From positions 8,431,476-8,495,475 of the forward strand of contig NC_051089.1 of the NCBI RefSeq assembly GCF_901709675.1: a stretch of 64,000 nucleotides of DNA, given 5' to 3'. Source of the DNA: Syngnathus acus (Eukaryota > Chordata > Actinopteri > Syngnathiformes > Syngnathidae). Below the pieces are notes generated by a model. That model had not been told where the DNA came from, did no database searches, and saw only the letters and a list, made by a program, of their open reading frames with translations. Positions 1 through 30,134 of this stretch are shown one piece after another; position 1 is the stretch's first letter; each line of letters starts with the position of its first letter. The position numbers were made by a program, and so were the translations under genes.

Positions 1-479
1 AGGTTGCCAGTTCAGATCTGGGTGCCATAGATCTGTCTGTAAACCAAAACCTGTGGACGGCAGAAGCTTTTTGGAAGTGGAGGGTCAAAATTTAAGTCCT
101 GCTTTGGCCCAAAATGTAGGGGGAATAGGCAACTAGTTGGGGAGATGCTAGTCTGGTTCCCAGCTCCCATTGAGGTGCCCTTGAGCAAGGCAGGTGCAGC
201 TCTGTACGCGTTTTACATCTTATGTGGTTTTCAACACAAATTATGCATATATAAAGCATGGTGTATAATGAATCTCCTCTTGAGGGATTACGATCAATGC
301 AATAAATTAAAATATACGTGGAGTACAACAATATATTTGGTGTGTGGAAACATTGCACGGTAAAAAAAAAAAAAAGAAAAAAAAAAGGATCGTATTTGAC
401 AGAAGGTGAATTAAGTCCTGGAATTGCAACAAAGTGTCGTGGGGGTTTTCCACAGCTCAAATTTCATGACCACTGCACT

Positions 480-1530
480 GTTTGCAGACATGCTGTTCCC
501 CTCCCTGACCAGTAGGGTGGGACATATGACAACCACGGGAAGCGCTTGTGTGCGTGTCTGGCTGACAACCAAAACACTAGACCAAACAAGAAGATTCCCG
601 AGTGATCAAGCATCTAATTTGTTCGGTCTGAAACGATGCCATCTTGCCGGTAATCCATCGATCATACAGTATGATCAGACGTTTGGAGCGAAACAGATAT
701 GTATCCTCTCAGTTATACGCTATTCTATTTTTAAGCCGTGTTTCTGCATCGATGTTCTCTGTGATGGATTGCTGTGGTCTGGCCAATGCCGTCAGCTCAC
801 AAACATTCTCGCTGGGTTGAAGACAGAGGAAAGAGACATGTTGGAGGCTAGCAGGGCTGCGGAGCAGCGCATCTAGACGGGGGGACAGCCACCCTTTCTT
901 AGATGGGCTACCTTCCCAAAAGTGGAGGGAGACATATTAGACCCGCGTAGCTCTCACCCGAGCACGGCTTGATATTTCTGGATGTTCATATGCGGGATTC
1001 AGTTGACGTTTGCAATGTGGGAGATGGTGGCGTTACCGAGGGGGAGCTCTCCCTTCCTGTCGTCTAGGACAAGATGGCAGCAGTGCAGGCGAACTGTGCA
1101 TGCTATGGATTTATAAATCCGTAACATGTTCAGAAAAGCCCTGGATTATATTTATTGTGACTCTATGTGAAGGTACGTGGACAGGGGGGGGGGCACCGTG
1201 TGTGCGATTAAATTGATATTGCAGAAGCAGTTTGCTCGTGACGTAACACTGCCGTAACTTAACAACAAACTTGGCTCGCGCGTCTGTTTGGTTTTAATCA
1301 CGCGATCGTGACTTTGTGGTAACGAAACGATCATTTTGCTGCGATTAAGTATTTACTACTTGACTAGTAGAAACATTCCTAGTACGCCTATGTGATTGTG
1401 ACGTTGGTTGTAACGATTAACGCCAGTGTGTGTGGTGTTTTATTTCTGTGTTGTCATGGGGATCCGTCAATTTATACATCGTGATGACAATATCACTTTC
1501 TACTACGTGGATGAAACGAACCCGGTCATG
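480..1530 (+). promoter_or_regulatory. hipk3: Candidate hipk3 promoter and noncoding first exon
   Basis: This stretch is richer in CpG than the AT-rich sequence after it. A YY1-like motif (AAGATGGCAGC) lies at about 1073, a common downstream element of vertebrate housekeeping-type promoters. A strong donor consensus (AAG|GTACGT) occurs at 1173. The first coding exon of hipk3 begins at an acceptor two bases before its ATG, so an upstream noncoding exon must exist. This is the best candidate position within the window, but the true first exon could lie further upstream. No TATA box was identified with confidence. Confidence 0.3.
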
Positions 1531-2187
1531 TTGTGATTTTTGTGTCCCATTGCGTTTATAGTGTCAATCCATTATTTGTCCTAAGACGTCAGCAGGCAAG
1601 TTAACACAAACACGGGAGACCTTTGAGCTCAGTGAACCTTTGCAAGTGCATACATTATCTTGTTATTTAACCAAATTCAGTCCCATAGCTTGTGTTCAGA
1701 TAACCGGCCATCGACTCTTAATATTTTCCACTAAGTTAGTGTGGTTTATAGATGTAGATTTTCTTACGTGACTGGCTGTTTTTCTCTCCCTGGCACCTGT
1801 TGTGTTGCCTCCCACACTGGCCACAAAATTAGGCACATCTAATGAAACCCACTTCAGGAGATGGTAAGTAGTGTGACTGTCAAACGCATTTTCATCGCAA
1901 GCCAAATTGCACAAATGGTTTCTTTGGGCTAGTTATGCCTGAAAAGCACATTATTATATTTGGGCAAATTAAGGAGATGTTGTCATCTTTATTTCAGTAA
2001 TTTCAGTGACCTTTTTGTTTGGTGGAGTGTGGTGAGATTTTTCAAAAGTATTGAACAAATAAAGAAAACGTGTTACGTAAAGCTATTATCTTTGTAAAGG
2101 TATTGCATTTGATACATAACTCAATGCTCAAATCGGTCCACAGTGTATTCAGTTTGGACAGACCATCCTGTTTATAGTCAAAAAGGT

Positions 2188-2308
2188 CAAAGTCAAAGTC
2201 AGCTTTATTGTCAATCTCTTCACACGCCAAGACGCACAAAGAAATCGAAATTACGTTTCCACTATCCCACGGTGACGAGACATAGTACACGATATGCATA
2301 CAAGTAAA
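2188..2308 (-). repeat. Non-LTR retrotransposon-type 3' tail, copy 1
   Basis: Read on the minus strand, the segment ends in ATTGACAATAAAGCTGACTTTGACTTTG, a polyadenylation-like tail common in fish genomes. A second copy in the opposite orientation lies at 19165-19282 and matches closely by eye over about 120 bp, so this is a dispersed repeat. The exact LINE or SINE clade was not identified. Confidence 0.6.
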
Positions 2309-2494
2309 CAACACAAAATAAAAACAAGAAGGCACAAACAATGAATAATAAGAGTGATGAATAAATAATAAATAAACAAATAACACAACATATAAGGATG
2401 TTTGATTGATGTTAACACATGGAAATAGGACCTTGATAAAGTGATGGCAAATTAAATGGAAATCTCAAAATATATATATATATATTTTTAAATT

Positions 2495-3010
2495 ATTCAG
2501 CCTTTCTCATTAAAGTTGGAAACTTCAATGAATGTGTCATTTGTCTGCTACAATTTTGGCAAATGTTTTGAGGTAACCTCCACTGCTTTTGCATCAGTGC
2601 TCACTGCCTCACCATAACTGCCAATGGAATGAAGGCTGAAGGCTCTTATAAACGTTTTCAAACGAAGCCTGACTGCCTTTCACAACTCGCCCTGTTGAAG
2701 TGCCTGGGCTCTGCTCGCGCAAAGCAGCATAAATGGCTTCTGCCTTCTCACACATTACACTCATCGTCACATTATCTCTCCCACGTGCTGCTTTCTCAGT
2801 CAACCACACCATGAGCAGCTTGTACACCTTTTCATGGACGCCTCTGTGCATCTTAGAAATGATTCCAACACCCTTGACTGGTGCCATGGACTCCATCGAC
2901 CCCTTTTGCTTTAATACGGTAGATATTGTAGGAGTGCTGCGCTCGTATTGCTTAGCCAAGTTGACCACAAGGACACCTCATAGTTTCCTGTAGTTTCATG
3001 CTTCTACCCG
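2495..3010 (-). pseudogene. Tigger/pogo-like transposase relic (CENP-B type DNA-binding domain)
   Basis: The minus-strand translation reads VNLAKQYERSTPTISTVLKQK, then SKMHRGVHEKVYKLLMVWL, then a VT..M.CEKA..IYAAL run. This follows the second helix-turn-helix of CENP-B/Tc5/Tigger transposases, in which a conserved W and the KA..Y..L pattern recognise the terminal repeat. Downstream the frame shifts and is interrupted by stops. Fragments such as GEAVSTDAKAVE and FNFNEKG correspond to the linker and the start of the DDE region, where intact Tigger proteins have FNADETG. The catalytic aspartate is not preserved, and the element is clearly dead. It lies antisense in hipk3 intron 1. Confidence 0.65.
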
Positions 3011-3836
3011 TAACCCAAGAGTGCTTTTTGAAAACAAGGCTAAAAGCTTCCATTGTTTCCAATTGTATTTTTCTTGTCATCTCATACTGTATCTGTAAAT
3101 ACTAAGAGGCTCTCAGTTAATACTTTCCCAGACTGGTTGCAATTTATTTCTTATCCTTGCTTCTTTGTTCTTTTAAATAAGGGACTCCTTTTCCCATAGA
3201 CCATTGTCTAAAACATTAATAGTCATAAGCAGCAATTTGTTGTTCTTAATCTTGCTTATTTAGGATATCTAAAGCAAGGCGTTTAGGAGGTGAAGGTAGC
3301 ATAGACATTTAATGACACACCCCACTGGCTTTGCAACATGTGCTGGCACTGTGTTTCCGCATAAAGAGCTGGTTTCCTGGTAACCTCGTCTGCATTTAAG
3401 GTGGAAAATATAACAGCCAGCCCCATGACAATCTTGGAATTTCTGTGGAAAGCTGTGCAGATGGGTGGAACATTTCCACCAGAAGTAAACATTCAACATT
3501 CTTTGTAGGACAGGACAGGCACAGTGTTTATTTTAAGACCAGTCAGATAATTGGATTGGGCTACCTAGTATATATTTTTTTCTTGGTGAATGAATCGGTA
3601 AGCATGTTGATCAAGAAATGTTACTTGGTATTAAATTATGTCAGGGTTGACCAGGGGTCATGATTTAATGTGATCAAAATGGATTTTTCTACACGTGTGC
3701 AGTAGAAACTGAAAATGCTTTCATATCTATTTTTCCACTTTGTCTGGTCTGAGTCAGTTGATGACGCCGCCATTTGACCAAAATGAGCAACACTGTGGCA
3801 ACTGCTAATGTTCAACTACATTAGGAGAAAAGCCCG

Positions 3837-4034
3837 TAGGAGAGAAAAAACATGACTCGTATGACTAATAACTCTGAAACTGCGAGCCCTTCGAGGTCAG
3901 CAGTATTGGAGCATTTTGGCTCCCCGGTTAAGAACAGAGATGGTCGGCTAGTCCCAGACTTTTTGCTCCGAGTTCTTCAGAAAAACTTGGCCAACTTTCA
4001 CCCTGAGAAAATTCGACTGTTGAGATTGATGAAT
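3837..4034 (+). pseudogene. BED-finger hAT transposase (ZBED-like) N-terminal relic
   Basis: A 61-codon open stretch from the ATG at 3852 contains SAVLEHFGSPVKNRDGRLVPD followed shortly by NLANFHPEKIRLLR. In hAT/ZBED proteins the pattern S.VW..FGF...DG...D begins a BED zinc finger, followed by CKLC, a linker, and HL..HHPEKI. Here both ends are recognisable, but the Cys-containing middle is missing and one His is gone, so the finger cannot bind zinc. No catalytic hAT domain follows. It is best read as an eroded transposon fragment in hipk3 intron 1. Confidence 0.5.
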
Positions 4035-7000
4035 TGAGGAAAACACCACTTTGCATTGTTTATGGGAGAAATAAGATTTGAAAATCTAAAAAAATGGATT
4101 TCGCATGTAACAGATTATTTGAAAATGAAAATGTACTTGGAATACCCACGATACATTTCGAATTGTTAAGATGCACACTCCTGGTAAATGCACACTATAT
4201 CGTTACAGTCCTACTAAATGTAATCAAGAAGAATATTTGCTTTAGGGACTAGTAACATGAATATTATTCACTGATGGCAGCATATTCACACCTCAGTGGT
4301 GGTGCTTACACTTTGTACAGATGATAATTTTATGGTCAATGCTTTAAAAGAAAAAAATACCCTGCACTTTACAGTCATTGTCTTTGTTATTATGGAACCA
4401 AACAGCCAGTGCCCACCCAGTGTGGGATTTTTTTGGCCTTTCATAATTAGAGGCATGACGTGTCAGGCAGCAGCAGCAGCGTTGGTTTAAAGTGTGACGC
4501 TGCCTCTTGGTTCCAGCTGTCCCTTTTACACAGTTGTCAATTTATGCTGTATCCTGAACATTCGGTCCGCTCTTTATATTGACTGTGTACGAGAACTAAT
4601 CCAACAAGCTGAGAACCTCTAAATGCAAGTAATGAGAAATCCCATGTGCTCACATTCCTTGGAAAATAGAGAGGCTTTTGAGAAAAGATCTTTTTCACGA
4701 GACACTGTGAGGCTGTTTGTGAATATTTGCAGCAAACCCAGTCTTAAGGCAGAGGGATTGCAAGTAAAAAAAAAAAAAAAAAAAGCCCACCTCTACAATA
4801 TCAGATTTGGCTCGTATTAGTAACTAATAAACAATCTGTTGATTCTGGTGATTGCAAAAGCCTTTTTCAAACAATTGCATGGTTTATGTGCATATTAAAG
4901 GTTAGCTTTTAATCAGGCACACCACCTTTCAGGTTAAGAAATAAAAACACTTGTAGGTCCGCCCTATCTTATATTGTAAATCCATCTTCATTGCGTAAAC
5001 TCTTTTTATCATCTCTTTAACACGGCGCTGAACTATGCTACATTTCATTCTCACATGTTCAAGTGTTATCTGCAGTGAACAGATCAGCTTTTGTGTTACT
5101 TTGAATAGTGAAGTCTAACCACATGGCCATGGTCAGTTTTTGCCTGTTAGCTCATTCGCTGTATGCATGAGATGGTGATGATGTGACACCTTAGATTCCC
5201 TTAATCGTGTGTAGCACAGTTTCATTGTTATATGTGTTTAATGTGATGGAGCTGCTTAGTGTGTGGAAGGTTTATTCCATTTTAATGCTGCTATGCTTAA
5301 CCTGTTATCCACAGACTTTTCTTTAACAACAACATTAGGAATATTCCGGCTCCGCAAAGCCATGTAAACATCAGCAAAAAGCCCAATATGCTCATCTTCA
5401 GGTTTTTAAAAAATCTGAATCCTCGAGGTCCTTGGGTTACTCCTTTATCCTTGGGTTACTCCTTTTCTAACCTGATTATTTGGTCATATAAATGTGTATC
5501 CGGATCCATCGTGCCCATTTGTTTGTTTTGTTAGTGCAGAAAGATCCGGTTTCGACAGGAAGATTCAGATTGATCACAGGGAGTGACTCTGTCAGCTCAC
5601 GCATGAAAAAAGGTCATCCAGAATGTTTCCAAAACTGAAATTTTGACCTTAACCAGAATATTAATGGCATGTAAACATTGTGACTGTTATTCACAGTATA
5701 TCAATTACACTTTCTCACTCAGTACCACTTGCTTGTCACAGACAGGTGTGACGTGTTGATTTTCTTCCTGGTTTAAATTTCGAGTTGACTACTGTCATAA
5801 GGTCACTCGTGAGTAATTATCTTGCAGCTCAAGGTTGGTGGAAGGCTTTGAAGGCTGTAATGCAATCCCACAGTAGAAGCCTCATGGTTGACCAAGGGAG
5901 TATCTGGCGTCTGCTCATAAGAATAGAAGCAGCTGCTATTCTTTTTCCTTTCCCACCAATTACTGCCTTATGTTACTCATTTTATGTCCGGCGTCTCATA
6001 ATTTAAGTATATGGTGGTTTTTGTTTTTGGTGCGAGAAGAGTCTCTGACAAGATGCTCTTCCAGGGTTTGGGATCTAGTCTTCTTTAGGGTTTATCTTGC
6101 TGGCAGCTGAGGGTTTTGTCTTTGGTTGTATAATGTTAGTGGTAAAGCCTTTGCATGCTGTTTTTGGCTGTTTTCTGCTGACCACAGCAAAATTGAGATT
6201 AAACACTATTAAGTAGGGCTGGGTGAAATCGAAATCTGATTTTCTTGACAGGAATTCAATTTTCGTTGTTTTAAATTGCCCTGCTTCTCCTTAGCAAATG
6301 GCATTGCTGTTATTCAAATCAAGTTTTACTTGTTTTTTTCCACCCCTACCAAACTATCCTTGAAATAGTTTTTTACTACCATTTCTTTTCAGACAATTAA
6401 CTTGCATCAAGTTCCGCAGCAATAATAGAAACGCTTCTTACACATAAAAGCAATACGATTGCTTCTCTTGCAAAAAATTTCATTTTTGTCAGAACACGTA
6501 CGATAAATTAACATTTTAAATGTTCGACAATTTAACCTCATAAAACTCCACAGTGCTTGTCTCCCCTCATCCATATTGCTTTGGCCCAAAGAATATTGCT
6601 TTGCTTTTTTTTCTCACATATTTTTACAATCAAGGCAAGGCAACCTCAGCAAAATATTTGTAGCCTGGAAGCAAGCACCTCGGATCGAAAGTATTCAACA
6701 TGTTAATAAATCACTGTTTTTGCAACCTATGAACGGTCCCAATAAATGATTGGAAATGTTCAGGTTCATCATTAGTAATTAACTCAGTGATTGCCTTCCA
6801 TCAGGCTCCTTTTTTGTCAAATGGAAAACTCTGAACTTTAATTAATCCATTAATCCAGTTTTTCTATTCATGCGTAGTCACTTTTGGCTCAGGCTGTAAT
6901 TTAGAGCTTTCATAAGGCCAACATAGCAAATCTTTCGGTATTGTCTGTCTTGTCATGTTTAGAGCACCAAGGTAATAGACATCATGCATAGGAAAGCGCC

Positions 7001-7493
7001 AAAAGGTATTTTTATTTGACCAAATGTTGATAAACGTGTGTAAAGCATTGAGCTTGAGCGGTTGGACAATTGGAGTAGGTTAGAGGTCAGAGTATGGCAC
7101 ACATTGTCCCCAATGCTTAGTCGCTCTGCCAGGGAGGCTCATTAGAAACTATTGAACTTCATTGCCCCTTTAAATGGTTGTTAGGTGATCAGATGAATAC
7201 GTTCCCATGGGAACAGTAAACATGAAATGGTACACAAACACAGGTGGGTGGTGTCCATCTGCACCCCTTGATGCCATGTGACTTTATTTTCGACTGGTTG
7301 TCTTCATCTGATGCTTTTCCTCCCTATTGGTTGCCTGGAGACATGAAGCAGGGGATGTATTGCAACCACAGGGAAAGGTCAGGCAAGCCTTTGCAACATT
7401 AGTCATCTTCTGTGTGGAGGTGTTGGTGAGCTTACAGTGGATGGATGTGAGTCGAAAGGTGCTCTCAAGGTCTCCACTGCAGCTTGTTTGCTC

Positions 7494-7525
<32 letters not shown>
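7494..7525 (+). repeat. GAT trinucleotide microsatellite
   Basis: About ten perfect GAT units lie in hipk3 intron 1, some 265 bp before the large coding exon. The poly-Asp and poly-Met open frames across it are repeat artefacts. Confidence 0.9.
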
Positions 7526-7670
7526 CTTTTCTTATCACATTTATAAGTTTTATGATCTTGCTCTGGTCCAAAATCATGATTGGTGGGTTTGTAACCAATG
7601 TTATTGTCCCTTCTCGCTTCAGTCTGTGGTCGCCATATTCTGAATTTACTAAAATCTCTTTATTTGTTGA

Positions 7671-24179
<16,509 letters not shown>

Positions 24180-26117
24180 GCATAGGTGCCCGGGCACTCT
24201 TCTCACTACCCGAGGGCTAAAGGCGCCGGGCGAATTCTGTCTTAAACCACAAGCAACATGGTTTTTCATTTCCAAAAACCATGACACAACCACAGAGAAA
24301 ACAAGCTATTTTTTGAATCATGTCAACTTGGGTGTAATTGAACTTCAAGCTTTAAAAAAAGGAAAAAAAAAAAAGAACGATGTCTGAGATTTGGGCAAAA
24401 ATTCTGAAGGAAATAATGTCTGAATGATTGAATGAATGAGTCGTTAAAGTCACACTTAATGTGTTTTGCACATTTGATATACCTTTGCATTGGATCTTCT
24501 ACGAATACTCCTCAAAACAGGTAAATAATTGGGGTGGTGTTGAATAGTTTGACGTTGCACCCCCGACCCCAGCTATTTTTCTATATTGCCTTCTTACATG
24601 AGCAAGACACATTCACATTTGTAAAGCCATCCCAGTCTCTAGCTCTAGATTGCCAGATGTCGTCTACGGTGTATGTTGTACCTTGTTCCGAGTATTTGTA
24701 CTTTTCCAGTGTCTTTCGGTGTTCGCAATGTCAAAAGTCAACTAAGCGATTTTAAATAGGGTCGTTCCTCACGCTGCATGTGGTCTTGCATGAGCAAAAG
24801 TGTAAACTGAACGATGCGTTGATGTTGCTCTTATCGTTTGTGTGACAAGACTCGCTGCATTGTATAACTGTCCCCAGCCATAGTGCCTTACATATTGTTC
24901 ATGTTAGTACTTATATATGACTATATACAAGACTATTAATGTACTGGACTGCAGCACTTGAAATTCCAATCACTCGATGCATCCTATGTGTGAGTATATA
25001 CAATGACGCGATGCATCATGTGTGTTTATGTATATATGCGTGCACACATAGGCTGCATGGATGTGATGTATCGCGGATAGCGGTGGGCTTATACTTTGGT
25101 GTATATTTTAGTGCGTCGTAATTTCCTTTTCCCTTCATGCAAGTTAAACGGCATGCTTTGCGGTTGCGAATGCTTTGCTGTTTAAGGAGAAAAAGCAACT
25201 TTAGTTTTGTCCAAATGAACTAGTGTACAACGTGCAAGTACTGAGTATTGCTTCATATTTGATAATCGCTTTCTATTTAGTGAAACCCTTATTACTAACA
25301 GTTGTTTGTACTGTTGGACGAAACTGCAATACAATCTCAATAGTCGCCTTTCCCTCCACACTCGTCGACGTATTTTCATTTCACTTTGTTTCTTCGATGT
25401 TAAGATGTGTGTGGGCATGGCTTTGACTAGGTAAGGAAAACAATGCAAATGAATTCACGGTATGGATTTTTCCAAGCCTGAGCAAACCATGCAGTATTCG
25501 ATATACACACATATATGGACGTATATTGTAGAGCTACAGTATTTAGTACCAATGCTTGATGAGGTGTGAGTTAATTGTGTGCAATTCTCTCATTTATGCA
25601 TGTGTGACAAAGTTAACTTTTTCCCTTTACATTTGTTGATGGCTAAAGGCTTCGCAGTGTCGACTGCTTCTTTTAAACATTCCGTCAGGGAGGATATATA
25701 TACATATATAAATATATACGGTGGGAGCAGGTGTCACCAGTTTATATAGCATATATCTATATATACACGTAGATCATGTGTGTGTTTTTTCAGTTTCGTT
25801 TCTTAGTTACGCGTGTATAATTTGTCTTTAATTTCAAATGAAGTTGCTTGGCAGCACCAAAGACTGTAATTCATTTCCTTGCGTAAACCTCACTTGGAGT
25901 ATAGTCGTAGAATGGGGTCGATTAAAAAGAAAAAGAAAGAAACAAACATATTTAAAAACGGCCGAGGTTTTGTCTAGCTTATTGGGCAATTAATAAGTCG
26001 TATCATTTCTTTCTTGAATGTATCATAGACAAGCTGCTAAATGATTGCCACTTCCATAGCTGTGAAATTAGGTGATTTCTCTGAGTTTGAGCCTGGCGTC
26101 GCAAATTGTGTGTGTGT

Positions 26118-26149
<32 letters not shown>

Positions 26150-27030
26150 CTGTGTAGGTCCCTAATGATCTAATATAGAAGTGGTTTTGATTTGTTTTTT
26201 TCACGTTTCTATTTGAAGTGTCATTATAACTACTGTATTGCTGATAACGAACGCTAGTTGCATTTGTTGTTTCTCGGGGTGTGCGTGCGTGTTTATGCAT
26301 CAGTATTTTATCCTTTTCGACCTATCCTTTGAGGCTCATCACAACATATAGATGATGTGTATCGATGTATAACTTAATTTTTGTATGTTTTCATATTGAC
26401 GTTTCGTACTCATTTAAAAAAAACGTAGCTTGCGGTATCAATGTAACTCGTACGTTAACAATATTCTCCCAGCGCAACGGCATTGTGCATGTGAAAATGA
26501 TCTTTTATTTACACTCACCATAAAGGAAGGCGGATTAGAATACTTACCACAAATGATTTTCATCGCCGAAGATGTTTGAATTGATTTGACCTAGTATTTA
26601 TTGTTAGAATGTTTTTATCTGTTCAATGTTATAAGAATATCAGCTTTGCCTTGCGTTGTGATCGCTGCCCTGCTCGTCTCAGTGTTTTTAATTGGAAAGC
26701 CGCCGTTGTCGTGTGGCCCTTACTGAAACTGAAGCAGTGTGAGCAGCACTGTGTATGTGCCTTGAGATTCTGAACATTCGAGATGCATATTGAAGGAGGA
26801 AGGCCTAGAATCCATTCAATCTGTCAATACGCTATACGGACAAGTACTGGGACACATGCAAGAGGTAATTATTATTCACGAGCCTCTTATACAGAGAAAT
26901 CATACAAAATGGCCTTGAGCTGTAGCTCAAGTTGTTTTTTTTTAATTGAATACTTTAAAAACATGTAGATGAAAGACTCACATCTCATGTGTTTTTTAAG
27001 ACTTGTTTTGAAAAATAAATGGCAAAGCAG
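24180..27030 (+). other. hipk3: Probable hipk3 3' UTR
   Basis: AT-rich sequence after the stop, with TATA-type tracts (25690-25770), a Pumilio-type TGTATATA at 25029-25036, a TG repeat (26107-26156) and an AATAAA at 27014-27019. HIPK3 mRNAs in other vertebrates have long 3' UTRs. The end point is uncertain because several AATAAA-like hexamers exist further on. Confidence 0.45.
26107..26156 (+). repeat. TG dinucleotide microsatellite
   Basis: About 25 TG units with two C interruptions, in the presumed hipk3 3' UTR. Confidence 0.9.
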
Positions 27031-27452
27031 CTCGTCTATTGTGCACATGGAGGTCATTTTCACTTTTGGCATCAAAACTCATTCGTGAGACTGATGAACA
27101 AAAATTTTAATTAAAAAAATAATAACAAATTCAAAGATACTATTAAGTGGCTGGTGGGAAGCTGGACTAAGAGTTGTATGCTCCCTCAAGTTCCAGTTAA
27201 CAGGCTAGTGCATGTGTTTTAAACCAACTGGAAATGATTGATAGCGAGCTGGCTGACTCCAAAGTAACCTGTGTTACGCCAATTTTGAGGCCTGTTGAAG
27301 GCAGCCTCTTGGGAAAGTTGACTTCAGCACGCGGTGTGTTGAGTGATTGACGAGGTTCAGGTCAGGCCTCTGGCATTCTTCCAAACTCACCCAGCCATGC
27401 CTCTATCATTATCATGCATTGCTCGCAGAAAGAGAGACATTCATTCCTACTA

Positions 27453-27600
27453 TATGAAGTCAAGTTTATTTATATAGCCCTAAATCACAAACAAGTCTCA
27501 AAGGGCTTCACATGTGCAAAAATTTACAATTATTCTCAACGTCTTAATGTGATGAATTAACAGTCAGAGGGAACTTTTTCCTCCACCCTGATTGATGACA
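27453..27600 (-). repeat. Fish dispersed repeat, retrotransposon-tail type
   Basis: It starts with AAGTCAAGTTTATTTATATAG and continues with CCCTAAATCACAAACAAGTC and TCAAAGGGCTTCACA. This is a widespread teleost repeat motif, probably the reverse complement of a LINE or SINE 3' end. The family was not identified from the sequence alone. Confidence 0.5.
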
Positions 27601-30134
27601 TTTTTAGGAGATATGTCCCAAGACTTTTCCGTATAGATGAGTGTTCAAAGTGGCTTACGTAAAGAAACCCAAGATAAGACTTCATCCTGTTCGCCTCTGA
27701 TCAGCTTGTAGAAAACCAATAGAGGACCATGCATAGTGGTGGATTGTACCAATATAACACTTCATAATAACGATAACCATGAGCATCATGTCACCCTTCT
27801 TTGGATTGTCACTGGCTTGAAACAGCAGATGCAATACTTTAAACATTGTTGCCGTCATTGCACCACACAAGTGTTCTTAGATGATGTGTACTTTACATGA
27901 CCTTGCATGTGCGTCGCTTTGTTTTCGTCAAGCACCCAGAGCACATTTGGTAACACTGGCTTTTAAGAATCACAAACTCCTCTACTTGCATGTTGAATTT
28001 TCTCTCTTCTTTGTTCATTATAAGGAGATTTATTCTTGTGGATTCACGGCACGCTCACAGGTGCGATACGTTTCAACACTGATATGGTTGTATGCTTTTT
28101 ATTTGTTAGTGATTATAATGGTGATATCATTTTGGACAAGAAAGCTTTTGACAAGACAAGAACTTGGCAGATGATTACTGCTTAAAAAAAGTTTGCCAAT
28201 AATGCGCATGGGAAATGTAATCGGTGTTGTGGTTCCTCCCAAAGTATTCACCAGCAATGCGACGCAAGAGGAGATGCAACCTATTGTTTTGAATTCCACC
28301 CATCACCTTGCTTTACAGAAATGTTTGTTTTCATTTGGAGGGTTTGTGTAACATTTAACAGATAAAACAGTTTGTAAACTATTATTGTAATGATTTTATG
28401 ACACACACAAAAAATCCTCTGCTGCGGTTTTATCCTTTAGAGTTGTTAATTCAGGGTTGGTATTAGTCTCAATGTGCTACTGTGTTACAGTTTGATTTGT
28501 TTTGCTCTATTTTGGTTTAGCTTGTGTTCATCTCTTTATGCAGAGTTAATTCATGCTGCAAGTTATGGAATTATCTGTCTAGATGGCTCATCAAATACAC
28601 TTGATTATAAAATTGGAGCTATTACTGTTTAAAAACCTGTAGACTATTTTGTGGCTTTGGTGTTTTTTTTTGTTGCCATTTGTTTGATTTGCTTTTTTAA
28701 TTTGTCTGTGCTACACTAGTTTGCCATGTAGCAATTGCACTGTGCAATATTTACAGTATGAGGACTGGGAAACTAACTATGGATGTGATGTCTCTTTACA
28801 GTTTGCGTTAGTGTTTCCTCTCTAGTTCTCAGTGATTTAGGTGTGACCAAGCCTTCTCTACTTAGTCACATTAAGCGGGTTTTCCAGGTGACTCTTTTGG
28901 TGAGTGTCGAAGTAAGACTTATAAATGGTGTATTATTGTTAAGATTCACTTTGAATTAAAAAAAATCTATTGACGCCGTTTTTTGCCATGTGTGCTTGTT
29001 CATTTTGTTGTCTGTTCAATTCTGGCTCTCAATGACTCTGATTTTGTGATTATCTTTTTTTTTTTTGCTTCTGTTGTGCAGAAACCCGTAAGATATATAT
29101 ATATTTTTTTTTAGAAATTTAGTTTGAATGTTGTTCCACTATACTGTGAATGAAAACAATTCAAGTCTTATTCAAATAACATACCAAATACTTTCTGCAG
29201 TGATCCAGAAGGAATGTGATTTGCAAACATGAACAATTGAAGCGATGTTTCGTGAAACACATTTGGGTCACTGATAAAACTTACGACCGTGCCTCTTCAC
29301 AATAGTCACACTGATAACTTCACAGTTCTAAAACCTCTGATCCAAAAATTCCCAAGGGCTAATTTTAGTCCATGGCATTTCCTGCCAGACTTATCATTTG
29401 CAATTCTTATCTGGAAAGCAACTATGCTTTAAATAAAAGGACTTGGTTTCAGATCATGAAATGTGTGGTTACACCATTTTCTGATGTGACATGAAATATT
29501 TGGTCATTGACAACAGTAAAAGGTTAACCATTGACTGTGTAAAATGAGATTGGCTCTTCTCAATGCTGCCTGTTGCAACTTAGGTCAAAGGTCATGTAGG
29601 ACTATTTTGTTGCCCTATTACAGTGCTATGGATCTTGGTAGTTTTAAATTTACGGCAGCAGCAAGATTAAATTGGGTGTGTAAATAGACTATATAGATTC
29701 ACACATCTTCTGTATATATAGTGGAAATGAGTAATTGATGCCTTGAAAAACTACACTGTCCAGCAATTGCTATGATTTGGCGTCAAATAAGTACTTTTGT
29801 TTAAATGAATCGCCACAACTTATTGCAGCACCAAGTTTCCACCTGATAACACCAAAACAATACTCCATTAAAACAGGAAAATTTTAATTTAATGTTGAAA
29901 AAAATCAAATATGTATGGGTGGGTTAAGTATATATTTGTACATCTATCTATATGCCAGCATTGTGTAGTGAGTGACAGGCAGAACAATTGAGTAATCCTC
30001 CATATTTATTTTTGGACCAATTCAATGAAATTGCTTAATTTTGCTCACTTGATGATCTGATTTCTCATAGCACAGTGATTAAGAATTGGCCTAAAATGAA
30101 CCTGACATTATTAAAGTGTACCCACTTATGCCTA

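Noticed and set aside
424-876. 150-codon + strand frame near the left edge
   Set aside because: Its translation resembles no family, has no low-variation pattern, and lies in the probable promoter/5' UTR region.
6205-6260. AGGGCTGGGTGAAATCGAAA, like the end of some fish DNA transposons
   Set aside because: No matching opposite end or target duplication was found nearby.
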